Positions 9,025 through 16,824 of a stretch of DNA of 34,123 nucleotides are shown here, one piece after another. The translations under genes were made by a program, and so were the position numbers. Position 1 is the first letter of the stretch; each line of letters opens with the position of its first letter. Under the pieces are notes generated by a model, which saw only the letters and a list, made by a program, of their open reading frames with translations, was not told the DNA's origin and ran no database searches. This stretch comes from Bacteroidales bacterium. Lineage in GTDB: Bacteria; Bacteroidota; Bacteroidia; Bacteroidales; P3. The stretch is from assembly GCA_016280915.1 (NCBI GenBank), contig JAEEHQ010000075.1:1-34123 (forward strand), written 5' to 3'.

Positions 9025-10020
9025 TTAATAATATATTTTTGGTTGTTGCCATGGCGAGGATGGAAAGCAGTATTGGTCGAACTCTTTTTTTAATCCTCGC
9101 TTCAGCACGATTTGTTCGGCAAAGAATTCGCCTTTGTTGCCTTCTACAACTACCCAGCCCTGCGGGGTCAGGGCCATGTCCCATCCCACAAAGGTGAGTT
9201 TTGGCAACAGGAGGGCCATGGCTGTGGTTACCTGTATCAGCTCGTCCCAACGGGGTACCTGCTCTCCACGGAAAAGTATGCCGCTGTCGGGATGATGGGT
9301 GAAGGCATGACCCATGTCGTCGATGGCATCTGTGACGATGACACCCGTGTCGGAGTCGACAAGCGCCATCACGCCTCCCTGAGCTCCATTGTCGACAAAG
9401 GAGCCTGAACGTCCTGTCTTGATGATGGAGGTGAATCGGTGTACGGTGCCTTTATGTTGGAAAGTGTTGATGCGAATGGTGTTAACCGAAGAGGAGTTGT
9501 AGCGTGACATAAAAGGGTGTTGCTGGATGCGCTGCTCAACAATAAAAGGTCTTCCATGGGCTAAGAGTTCATTAAAGAGGAGCCCCCAATGCTCGTCATC
9601 CTCAGCCGTTAGGAGTCGCACTCCCCTGCCACCGCAATCGCTGACAGGCTTGGCAACCAGCGCACCCTCGTTGAGTCCGAAGGAGACAAAGGCGGCTCGG
9701 TCTTGTTCGGCATTCACCTGCATAAATTGTCGGCCGTAATAATCTTTCAACAAGAGGGCCGTGCGATACTTATTCATAATCAAAGCCTGCTCTTTGTCGT
9801 TGTTGATGCGCTTGCAGACTTTATTGCGATAATGGTCAGTAATATAGGCGCGCCGCTCGGCATCATCTTTGTGGATAAAATCATAGCGGTCATATTCCTC
9901 ATAATAGGTTTTGTGGAGCAGGGTCTCTTTGAGTTTATCATGGTTGCCCCCAGCCCGCTGCAAATAATCGCAGTAGCGGGTTGGGAAAAGGGTCTTATAT
10001 ATGAGGAGATACAAATTCAT
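9025..10020 (-). CDS. Sugar-transfer associated ATP-grasp protein
   Basis: An ATP-grasp enzyme of about 331 aa, resembling the family found beside glycosyltransferases in polysaccharide loci, where it is thought to ligate a carboxylate to an amine on a glycan or its precursor. The ATG at 10020 is preferred over a GTG two codons upstream. Motifs: LVAKPVSDCGGRGV (ATP-binding lysine and glycine-rich loop), a central INTIRINTFQHKG-like strand, FVGWDMALTPQGWVVVEGNKGEFF (metal-binding Asp, Glu and Asn of the ATP-grasp C-lobe). No signal peptide, so cytoplasmic. It lies 44 bp downstream of the GH3/beta-lactamase gene and 103 bp upstream of the TagF-like gene, all on one strand. Specific substrate not predictable. 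Confidence 0.82.
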   Translation of the reverse strand: MNLYLLIYKTLFPTRYCDYLQRAGGNHDKLKETLLHKTYYEEYDRYDFIHKDDAERRAYITDHYRNKVCKRINNDKEQALIMNKYRTALLLKDYYGRQFMQVNAEQDRAAFVSFGLNEGALVAKPVSDCGGRGVRLLTAEDDEHWGLLFNELLAHGRPFIVEQRIQQHPFMSRYNSSSVNTIRINTFQHKGTVHRFTSIIKTGRSGSFVDNGAQGGVMALVDSDTGVIVTDAIDDMGHAFTHHPDSGILFRGEQVPRWDELIQVTTAMALLLPKLTFVGWDMALTPQGWVVVEGNKGEFFAEQIVLKRGLKKEFDQYCFPSSPWQQPKIYY

Positions 10021-10064
10021 TGACACCTATACTTTCTTATTTTAACCGACACACTTTATGCCAA

Positions 10065-12437
10065 TCAGTTGCCAAACCCAGCCACACCAGCTCTTTTTTC
10101 TTGGCTTTTCTCCGACACGGCATGATAAAGCTCACTCTGAATCTGGGTGCGTATATTCATGCTGGCCAGCTTGTTGGTTTTGGGGTTAGGATAGACACGG
10201 TTGGAGAGGAATATATAAAACATGTTGTTCTCGGGGTCGACCCACACCATGGTACCGGTGAAACCTGTGTGGCCGTAGCTCTGCTGCGGGGCTTCATCGC
10301 AGGCACTTCCTCCGGTGCCTTTCAAAAGCGGTTTGTCGAAGCCGAGTGCCCGCCGACAGCCCTGTTTTTGGTAGTATCTTGTGTTAAAGAGGTCAATGGT
10401 CTCAGCCTTGAGATATCGACGGCCATCATAAGTGCCACCGTTGAGCAGCATCTGCAAGATTCTGGCCAGGTCGTCGGCAGTACTGAAAAGTCCAGCATGC
10501 CCAGATACACCCCCCATGGCATAAGCATTCTCGTCGTGCACAACACCCTGCACCAGCTTGTTTCGGTAATGGGTGTCGAATTCGGTAGGTGCGATAAGGA
10601 GGCTGTCGATTCCGTGCTCTGTGGGGTTAAAGAAGGTGTGACAGAGTCCCATGGGAGAATAGAAATGGGTGTGTACGAAGATGTCTAACCGTTGACCGGA
10701 TACGTTCTGCACCAGGTCGCCCAAGAGGATGAAACCCAGGTCGCTATAGACATACTCGGAGGTGCTATTTAAAGGCGAAGCCACCACCTGCTGCATGACA
10801 TGCTCGCGCGGGTCATCGGCATCCTTAGCAGTCTTCCAAAAGAGGTCAAAAGATTTGAGACGGGCCATGTGGCTCATGGTCTGTCGGATGGTAATCTTGG
10901 ACTTGTCGGTGTGTTTGAGATAAGGGAGGTACTTGCTCAAGGGGTCGTCTAAATGCACCTTGCCCGTCTCCACCAACTTCATCATGGCCAGGGTGGTGGC
11001 CATCATTTTGGTTACGGAGGCAAGGTCATAAACGGTATTCATGGTCACTTGAGGCGAATTGGGGTCGTAGGTCAAGTGGCCATAGGCTTTTCTATACAGC
11101 ATCTTGCCATCCTTCATGGCCAGCACCTGACAGCCGGGGTAGGCACCCTTGACAATGCCGTCATTGGCAATGCTATCAATCACACCCTCTGTGGCAAGTT
11201 GCAGCGAACGCACGATGGCCTCACAGCGGGCATTATCCTCATCGTTAGGCACACGCCAACTGTCAGGTTGCAGATTGGCACAGCCATGCTCATATTTCTC
11301 TCTCAGCACTCGACGGCAACGCATCTCTATCAGTTGTCGCAAATCAGCGTCGGTCTCCGCCGCCTCGCAGATACGACGAATGGCTTGGGGCACGTCGGGA
11401 GGCAGTAGCAGGATGTCGCTGCCTGCCAGCAAAGCGGCCAACTCGCCTTCTCCGTCTTTATAATATTTGGTCACACCTTTCATATCCAAACCATCGGTAA
11501 TAACCATACCGTTGAACTTCATGCGCTTACGCAGCAGTTCGCTAACCAGATGGATGGAGAGTGAAGAGGGGTGGTTGGGCTCTTTTTCGTAGGCATTCAC
11601 CTGCAGATGGGCAGTCATCACGCCCTCCACACCAGCATCAATCAGCTGTTGAAAGGGATAGAGGTCTACGGTGTCCATATACTGGCGGGTGTGGTTGATG
11701 ATGGGCAAATCGAAATGGCTGTCGGTCTTGGTGTCGCCATGGCCGGGGAAATGTTTTGCCACGGCCATCACGCCCACACTTTGCAAGCCTTTCATATACT
11801 GGATGCCCAATTGTGCCACCCGTTTGGGGTCGGCACTAAAGGATCGGGGACCTATGACAGGATTGTCGGGATTACTGTTGACATCCACTACGGGGGCAAA
11901 ATTGACATGGATGCCCATCCTCTTGCATTGCAACCCGATTTCCCTACCCATGTCAAAGAGCAGAGTGTCCATTTCGTGGGGCAGCATGCCAAATTCGATA
12001 TTCTTGGGGAAAGCATAGCAGTCCTGTAAACGCATGCCCAGTCCCCATTCGGCATCGATGCAGACCAGCAGGGGCACCTTGCTGACATATTGGAATCGTT
12101 TAATGAGCGGGAGTGTTTTTGCGGCCGTACCCACGAAAAAGCACACACCGCCCACCTCTGTCTCGCGAATGATTTGTTCGAAGTCGCGCTGTTCCTTGCC
12201 ACTGAGGTTCAACGGCACGCGTATCACCATCAGCTGGGCCACTTTCTGGCTCAAGGACATGTCCTTCATAACGGAGTCCACCCAGAGGGTACCCAGGCGG
12301 GCATGATAGTTTTTCTTTGCCATGGCGGGGGTATTCTTGACCTTGCGCAAGGATTTCTTCATGCCGTGTACCTGTCCCTGGCACAGAGTGCCTAGCAACA
12401 ACAAAACCATCAATAATAGCGTGGACTTTTTCATCAT
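10065..12437 (-). CDS. GH3 beta-N-acetylglucosaminidase / serine hydrolase fusion
   Basis: A secreted protein of 790 aa joining two enzymes. The ATG at 12437 is chosen over an in-frame TTG two codons earlier; a signal peptide follows (STLLLMVLLLLGTL, then QGQ). Residues about 50-385 are a family 3 glycoside hydrolase domain of NagZ type: KHFPGHGDT-KTDSH at 228-241 with the D239/H241 catalytic dyad, and ITDGLDM with the likely nucleophile D315. Residues about 425-775 are a class C beta-lactamase-like serine hydrolase: SVTK (S474, K477), YSD (Y564) and YGHTG (721-725). Such fusions are thought to act on peptidoglycan fragments in the periplasm. The two parts join directly, with no GH3 C-terminal domain between them. 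It may be co-transcribed with the ATP-grasp gene 44 bp downstream. Confidence 0.92.
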   Translation of the reverse strand: MMKKSTLLLMVLLLLGTLCQGQVHGMKKSLRKVKNTPAMAKKNYHARLGTLWVDSVMKDMSLSQKVAQLMVIRVPLNLSGKEQRDFEQIIRETEVGGVCFFVGTAAKTLPLIKRFQYVSKVPLLVCIDAEWGLGMRLQDCYAFPKNIEFGMLPHEMDTLLFDMGREIGLQCKRMGIHVNFAPVVDVNSNPDNPVIGPRSFSADPKRVAQLGIQYMKGLQSVGVMAVAKHFPGHGDTKTDSHFDLPIINHTRQYMDTVDLYPFQQLIDAGVEGVMTAHLQVNAYEKEPNHPSSLSIHLVSELLRKRMKFNGMVITDGLDMKGVTKYYKDGEGELAALLAGSDILLLPPDVPQAIRRICEAAETDADLRQLIEMRCRRVLREKYEHGCANLQPDSWRVPNDEDNARCEAIVRSLQLATEGVIDSIANDGIVKGAYPGCQVLAMKDGKMLYRKAYGHLTYDPNSPQVTMNTVYDLASVTKMMATTLAMMKLVETGKVHLDDPLSKYLPYLKHTDKSKITIRQTMSHMARLKSFDLFWKTAKDADDPREHVMQQVVASPLNSTSEYVYSDLGFILLGDLVQNVSGQRLDIFVHTHFYSPMGLCHTFFNPTEHGIDSLLIAPTEFDTHYRNKLVQGVVHDENAYAMGGVSGHAGLFSTADDLARILQMLLNGGTYDGRRYLKAETIDLFNTRYYQKQGCRRALGFDKPLLKGTGGSACDEAPQQSYGHTGFTGTMVWVDPENNMFYIFLSNRVYPNPKTNKLASMNIRTQIQSELYHAVSEKSQEKRAGVAGFGN

Positions 12438-12466
12438 ATTCAATCAAAAAAATAATAACAATTAAT

Positions 12467-12543
12467 AACTCTAAACTATCAACTTTTAACTCTAAACTAT
12501 CAACTCTAAACTATCAACTCTAAACTATCAACTTTCAACTATC
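12467..12543. repeat. 14-bp tandem repeat, unit AACTCTAAACTATC
   Basis: Exact copies of the unit occur at 12467-12480, 12488-12501, 12502-12515 and 12516-12529, with degenerate copies between and after them up to 12543. It fills most of the 113-bp gap between the EnvC-like gene and the GH3 gene. There are no spacers, so it is not a CRISPR array. The same unit in looser form lies before two other genes in this window. Confidence 0.85.
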
Positions 12544-12550
12544 ACAAATT

Positions 12551-13801
12551 TCACTTGAGCCAGTGGCGTGGGTTGAGAGAATCGTGGCCGCACCACACTT
12601 GGAAACTAAACTCGGAGGTTTCTTCGCCGCTACTGTAGACCGTGCCAATGGCCTGACGGGTGGTGACCTTTGTGCCCTGACTCACCGAAACGGTGCCCAA
12701 GCCAGCATAGACGGTCATGTAGGAACCGTGACGAATAATAACGCCCTTGCTGCCGTTGGGTGCCGTGAAGACGCGGGCCACGGTGCCGTTGAAGACGGCA
12801 CTCACCGTGGCTCCTGCAGCACAGTTCAAGTCGATGCCATAGTTGCGGTTTTGTCCACCCGAAGAATGTGTGTACAAACCATATTCCCTCGAAACGGAGC
12901 GGTAATAGACAGGCCATGCAAGGCGTCCTTTGTTCTGCACGAAATCGGCCGAAGCCGCATCGCTATAGACTTTGCCGCCACTTTTCTCGGTGGTGCTGGT
13001 CTTGGTGCTGCCCTTGCCGGATGAGGAGCTGCCTGTGGATGCGCTGGCTGTCTTGGAAACCTCGGCATTGATGAGTTGCTGTATTTGGTTCTGCAACTGC
13101 TGTTTTTGTTTTTCTTTTTTGGCAATCTGTTGCTTCAGGCTTTTCTCATCCTGCTGACTCTTCTGGAGTTTTTGCTGTTGTTGGTTCTGCTCGCGCGCGA
13201 GGGCATCTTTCTGTTTTTTCTCCTGACTAAGCAACGAGGACTTTTCTTTTCGTTGGCGCTGCAGGTCGAGACTCATGTCCTGGAACTGCACCTCCCTGCG
13301 ACGAATGGCCGTTGCTTGGTGCTTGCGGTAACGGGAATACTCGTTGAAGTATTTCAACTTTAGGTAACTATAATTATAGGCCTCATTGTCTAATACCAAC
13401 GTGGTGGAGTTAAGGTTCTGACGCAAGCCATAAAGGGTACGCACCACTTTGGCATATTCATTTTTCATGCTGTCGATCTGACCCCTCACCACACGCAACG
13501 AATCCTCCGTTTTAGTAATTTGACGGTCTAACATCCCCATTTGTTTGTTGATGTTATTAATGAGGTTGTTGCGCTCGTTGATGCGCTTTTTAATGAGGTT
13601 TATCTGGTTGGCCGAGGCCTTGGTTGACTTCTTGGCATTGTTCAGCTGGGTAGAGAGGCGTGCTATTTCGCGCTCAATTTTTGCCTTGTCACGCTCCAGC
13701 TGCTTCTTGGTCTGCGCTTGGGCAGGAGCCGCCATAAGAAACATTATCAAGCAGATAGCGCTCAACCTTGTTAATATGCCATGTCGGAAAGTATTATACA
13801 T
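12551..13801 (-). CDS. EnvC-like murein hydrolase activator, degenerate M23 domain
   Basis: A 416-aa periplasmic protein: signal peptide (ICLIMFLMAAPAQAQ), a long coiled coil rich in Lys, Gln and Glu (residues about 30-245), a low-complexity Ser/Thr/Gly linker (250-280) and a C-terminal LytM/M23-type domain (about 300-416). The coiled coil plus LytM layout is that of EnvC, which activates cell-separation amidases at the septum. The zinc ligands of active M23 enzymes look lost: the usual H-x-G-x-D block reads NYGID (N320, D324), the later YxHL block reads YAGL, and the HxH block reads FSF. This points to an activator rather than a hydrolase. A TAnnTTTG box lies just upstream of the start. The partner amidase is not in the window. 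Confidence 0.88.
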   Translation of the reverse strand: MYNTFRHGILTRLSAICLIMFLMAAPAQAQTKKQLERDKAKIEREIARLSTQLNNAKKSTKASANQINLIKKRINERNNLINNINKQMGMLDRQITKTEDSLRVVRGQIDSMKNEYAKVVRTLYGLRQNLNSTTLVLDNEAYNYSYLKLKYFNEYSRYRKHQATAIRRREVQFQDMSLDLQRQRKEKSSLLSQEKKQKDALAREQNQQQQKLQKSQQDEKSLKQQIAKKEKQKQQLQNQIQQLINAEVSKTASASTGSSSSGKGSTKTSTTEKSGGKVYSDAASADFVQNKGRLAWPVYYRSVSREYGLYTHSSGGQNRNYGIDLNCAAGATVSAVFNGTVARVFTAPNGSKGVIIRHGSYMTVYAGLGTVSVSQGTKVTTRQAIGTVYSSGEETSEFSFQVWCGHDSLNPRHWLK

Positions 13802-13823
13802 ATAGATACATTATTTCGTTCTG

Positions 13824-13831
13824 CAAAAGTA
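13824..13831 (-). promoter_or_regulatory. Bacteroidales -7 box for EnvC-like gene
   Basis: Minus-strand TACTTTTG matches the TAnnTTTG consensus of the primary sigma factor of Bacteroidota. It lies 22 bp upstream of the start codon. No good TTTG -33 element is seen at the usual distance. Confidence 0.55.
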
Positions 13832-13926
13832 CAACTATTTTCCTCCCCAATCTACCCGTCATCAAAAAAAATATCCAACGATTGGTGTTAATAAGTAAAG
13901 AAGGCCTCTATCAACCCAAATAGAAG

Positions 13927-13962
13927 CAAAAAGAGCGTCCTCATTTTTATCAAGGACGCTCT
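13927..13962 (-). terminator. Terminator of outer-membrane barrel gene
   Basis: A perfect 10-bp stem, AGAGCGTCCT (13932-13941) with AGGACGCTCT (13953-13962), with an 11-nt loop and an A-run at 13928-13932 that reads as a T tail on the minus strand. It lies 26 bp after the stop of the barrel gene and upstream of the EnvC promoter, separating the two units. Confidence 0.8.
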
Positions 13963-13988
13963 ATAGCAACCAATATAGGGATAACCTA

Positions 13989-14702
13989 TCAGATTCTGAA
14001 GCCGAACTTAATTGGGAACAAGTCGGTATAGCCATCCTTCATGACCTTGAAGGTGGAAACCTGCATGAAGATGCCAAAGCCATAGACTCTGAACTCAAGC
14101 CGCACGTCGAGCTTGTAGGGCAGCAACTGGTTCTTGAGGTTGGTTTGTTCCAATTCGTTGGGTCCTTTCAGTTTCAACTCGTGCTTGAGGCCGGTATGGT
14201 TGTTGGTGTAGCCAATGGCAGGGATGGCAGAAAGAACCACCTCGTAGTTGCCATTCTTCGAGGCCCAACCCAAATGAATGGGGACCTGCACATAACGGGT
14301 GACAAAACGAGAGCTCCAGTCGCCCTCGGTGGCAGGTGTAGCCACCTGGAATGTATTATCTAAGAAATTGACATAAGGATTCTTAAACTTATAGATATCC
14401 GACTCATATCCCAGTCCGATACCCGCATTGAACTGTTTGACATCAATAATGTTGTAAGAAAAGTTCAGCTGATAGCTTGAGAAAGAAGTGCGGACGCTGT
14501 TGCCGGCCAGATCTTCGCCCATCAAACCGCTAAACGGGGTGCTGCCCCAGCTGTTGAATCCCCAATAGAACGACAGGGTTGAACGTTCGACAAAAGAGGG
14601 ACTGTCGCCATCTTCGTCTTCCAGCAATCTAAAATTGTCGGCCATGGCACCAAAGCCAATTACAGCCATGAGAAGAAGAGTTGCAATCTTTTTCATTTTC
14701 AT
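13989..14702 (-). CDS. Outer-membrane beta-barrel protein
   Basis: A 237-aa protein with a signal peptide (KKIATLLLMAVIGFGAMA) and alternating polar/hydrophobic strands typical of small Bacteroidetes outer-membrane barrels: SYQLNFSYNI, FNAGIGLGYE, YVQVPIHLGW, YEVVLSAIPAIGYT, LDVRLEFRVYGFGIFMQVS. It ends with an aromatic strand, FPIKFGFRI, as expected for barrel insertion. It resembles the PorT-like barrel group in general layout, but no specific function can be given. It has its own promoter box at 14728-14735 and terminator. Confidence 0.75.
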   Translation of the reverse strand: MKMKKIATLLLMAVIGFGAMADNFRLLEDEDGDSPSFVERSTLSFYWGFNSWGSTPFSGLMGEDLAGNSVRTSFSSYQLNFSYNIIDVKQFNAGIGLGYESDIYKFKNPYVNFLDNTFQVATPATEGDWSSRFVTRYVQVPIHLGWASKNGNYEVVLSAIPAIGYTNNHTGLKHELKLKGPNELEQTNLKNQLLPYKLDVRLEFRVYGFGIFMQVSTFKVMKDGYTDLFPIKFGFRI

Positions 14703-14727
14703 TGATTGTTTTGTTGTTCGTAAGGCT

Positions 14728-14735
14728 CAAAAATA
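14728..14735 (-). promoter_or_regulatory. -7 box for beta-barrel gene
   Basis: Minus-strand TATTTTTG fits TAnnTTTG, 25 bp upstream of the ATG at 14702. The -33 element is unclear. Confidence 0.45.
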
Positions 14736-14783
14736 ACTTTTTTTTTCAACGACGTTGCGGAGAGCCCGATTAGCCGCTTGGTC

Positions 14784-15065
14784 GTTTCTTCGAGACGTTG
14801 CTGCGTCTCGGCATAGCTCGAACGAGTTCGGCTCTGCGCTCGACTTTGCAACGTTATTATTTCGGATTGTTTTAGCTCTAGTATAAAGTATGACTGCTTT
14901 TTCCAACCTTTCTCATTGTCGCGTCCCTCCGGGACGCTGAGTAGTGGGGTTTTCGTTGACCCCACACTGCGTAGCTTGTGTGGGGTTTCTTCGAGACGTT
15001 GCTGCGTCTCGGCATAGCTCGAACGAGTTCGGCTCTGCGCTCGACTTTGCAACGTTAATGTTTCG
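14784..15065. repeat. 73-bp direct repeat pair with palindromic core
   Basis: A 73-bp sequence at 14784-14856 recurs exactly at 14985-15057, and similarity continues through TTTCGG with two mismatches. Each copy contains a CGAGACG...CGTCTCG hairpin and CTCGAACGAG. The spacer between them holds further hairpins: GCGTCCC-TCC-GGGACGC near 14921-14937, and CCCCACA...TGTGGGG near 14960-14985. The whole 14703-15098 interval carries no convincing gene; a 117-aa minus frame across it is a repeat translation. The pattern matches dispersed palindromic intergenic repeats of Bacteroidales. Confidence 0.85.
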
Positions 15066-15098
15066 GCCCATTAGCCTCAACGTGCAGTTTGTAGGGGC

Positions 15099-16679
15099 TT
15101 ACTTGAAGTTTATTCTACCTTGTGGCTTGTCGTAGGGAGCCGTCACCACGCCCCCCAATTGCTGGGAGATAAACTGCTCCACCAGTTCCAAGTCGGTCCC
15201 ATCGGCCCTGCCCAACACCTCTTTGTGGGGGAAATAGATGGCATCGCCACCATTGATTAAGGCATACTCGCTGCCGGCAATGGTGTAGCTGTCTTCGAGC
15301 TCCAGCGGCTTGCCGCCCACTCGCACGTTGCTCACGCGGTAGGCTCCCTCCACGCGTAGGAACCGGCCATTCTGGTCCAGCATCACGCCCGAAGGGATAG
15401 TGGGGTCGATGTCGAACGAGACACCGCTCACCTGCGCAAAGCAGCCTTCGGCTTTGGGATATTCGCGCACGGCAGTCTCCAACGCATTGAGCAGATCCTG
15501 CCCTGTGGTGCGGATGGCCACAATGTGGTTGACGTAGGGACAGACGGCAAAGAGCTGGTTGTGCGTTATCTCGCCCATAGGGATGTTGGCCCTCACGCCG
15601 CCGCCGTTGGCCCAGCCGACATCGGTGTTCATGGCATGGCGGAAGGCATCGGCCACCAAGTCGCCCAAGTTGGTCTCGCGCAGACGCACCACACGGATGT
15701 CGCCCTCTTCGGCAATCAGGTCGTGACGGGTGCTACCAATCACGCGGCTGCCCAGGGCCTCAAAGCTCTCTTTCACCACACGTAGGGTGTCGGCCACGGC
15801 GGCATTGATGCAACCCACCTTAAGCAGACTGTCCACCGGCACCAATCGGGTGCTGATTTCGTCAGAAAGCACCGCCATACCGATATACTGGAACTGGGTT
15901 CCTGTCGAGGCCAAGAGCAGCTTGTCGCCATCCTTGTCCACTATTGTGCGCTGCGGGATGACATGATGGTCATGACCGTCCAGCACCAGGTCAACGCCCC
16001 GTACCTGCTTCATCACCTCCACCGAGGTGGGCTCACCGTCGCTATCGCCCAGATGAGACAGCAGCACTACCGCTTGGGCACCTGCAGCCCGCACCATGTC
16101 GACCGACTGCTGCACGCAGGCTGCCAGATTTGTAGCACAGAAATGGTATAAGTACTGGCCCTTTGCATCCTGGAATGCAGTGGGCAACGAGGTGTAGAGC
16201 GTCGTGGGGGTGGTCACGCCCACAAAGGCCACCCGAACGCCATTGTAGTCGCGGATGACAAAGGGAAGGAAATTAAACGCCTCGGGCAGCGCATGCTGTC
16301 GTAAATTGCAGCAAAGCATGGGAGCCTTGAGCTGTTTCTCCAGCTCACGCAGCTGCCCCATGCCGTAGTCAAACTCATGGTTGCCCAAGGTGGCGGCATC
16401 ATAGCCCACGGCGTTCATCATCCGCACCACATATTCGCCCTTCGAGGCGGCTCCGATGGGACCGCCAAAAGAGAAGTCGCCTGCCGAGACAACAGCCACC
16501 GCGCAGCCCTTCTTCTGAAGGCTGTCGCGCAGTCCTGCCAAGACGGGGTAACCCTCTATGGCACAATGCACATCGTTTTCAAACAGAATCACCACGTTGC
16601 CTGGCTGCTGGGCCCACAAGCCCACCGCCATCAACAAGGCAATGAGTAGAAGAAATGCTCTTTTCATATTCCTATTCAT
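15099..16679 (-). CDS. Secreted 5'-nucleotidase / metallophosphoesterase (UshA-like)
   Basis: A 526-aa periplasmic or secreted phosphohydrolase with a signal peptide (FLLLIALLMAVGLWAQ). The calcineurin-like metallophosphoesterase domain shows all metal-binding blocks: ENDVHC, GDFSFGGP, GNHEFDYG, LLSHLGD and LDGHDHH. The C-terminal half has the 5'-nucleotidase substrate domain, with NLGDLVADAFRHA, WANGGGVRANIPMGEIT and YTIAGSEYALINGGDA. The likely role is dephosphorylating nucleotides or related esters for nutrient scavenging. Both ATG 16679 and ATG 16667 give a good signal peptide. The stop lies just after a palindromic repeat block. It is downstream of the phosphofructokinase gene but separated from it by a hairpin. 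Confidence 0.92.
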   Translation of the reverse strand: MNRNMKRAFLLLIALLMAVGLWAQQPGNVVILFENDVHCAIEGYPVLAGLRDSLQKKGCAVAVVSAGDFSFGGPIGAASKGEYVVRMMNAVGYDAATLGNHEFDYGMGQLRELEKQLKAPMLCCNLRQHALPEAFNFLPFVIRDYNGVRVAFVGVTTPTTLYTSLPTAFQDAKGQYLYHFCATNLAACVQQSVDMVRAAGAQAVVLLSHLGDSDGEPTSVEVMKQVRGVDLVLDGHDHHVIPQRTIVDKDGDKLLLASTGTQFQYIGMAVLSDEISTRLVPVDSLLKVGCINAAVADTLRVVKESFEALGSRVIGSTRHDLIAEEGDIRVVRLRETNLGDLVADAFRHAMNTDVGWANGGGVRANIPMGEITHNQLFAVCPYVNHIVAIRTTGQDLLNALETAVREYPKAEGCFAQVSGVSFDIDPTIPSGVMLDQNGRFLRVEGAYRVSNVRVGGKPLELEDSYTIAGSEYALINGGDAIYFPHKEVLGRADGTDLELVEQFISQQLGGVVTAPYDKPQGRINFK

Positions 16680-16740
16680 TCAGAGTCAATAAAAAACGTT
16701 TTGCCTGCCCTGAACGTCGAAATGCCACCTTCCCTTATCC

Positions 16741-16772
16741 AAAAGCTGCCACATCGTTGTGCGGCAGCTTGG
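16741..16772 (-). terminator. Hairpin after phosphofructokinase gene
   Basis: AAGCTGCC (16743-16750) pairs with GGCAGCTT (16763-16770), with partial inner pairing. On the minus strand the stem is followed by TTTGG, a short T tail; on the plus strand it is followed by a later TTCTTTTT. Placed 53 bp past the kinase stop, it probably acts as its terminator. Confidence 0.55.
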
Positions 16773-16824
16773 TTCTTTTTCAGCAAAAACGCAGTCCGAC
16801 GCAAGCGGGGTGCATCGTCGGTCT

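Noticed and set aside
10065-12437. Lipoprotein signal in the GH3/serine hydrolase protein
   Set aside because: A Cys follows the hydrophobic core (GTLC), but Leu at -1 does not fit a lipobox; a type I signal ending before Gln fits better.
12467-12543. CRISPR-like array
   Set aside because: Units of 14 bp are directly tandem with no unique spacers and no cas genes nearby.
14699-15052. Minus-strand 117-aa frame in the repeat block
   Set aside because: It is the translation of the 73-bp direct repeat (the same SRAQSRTRSSYAETQQ peptide appears twice) and has no independent coding signal.
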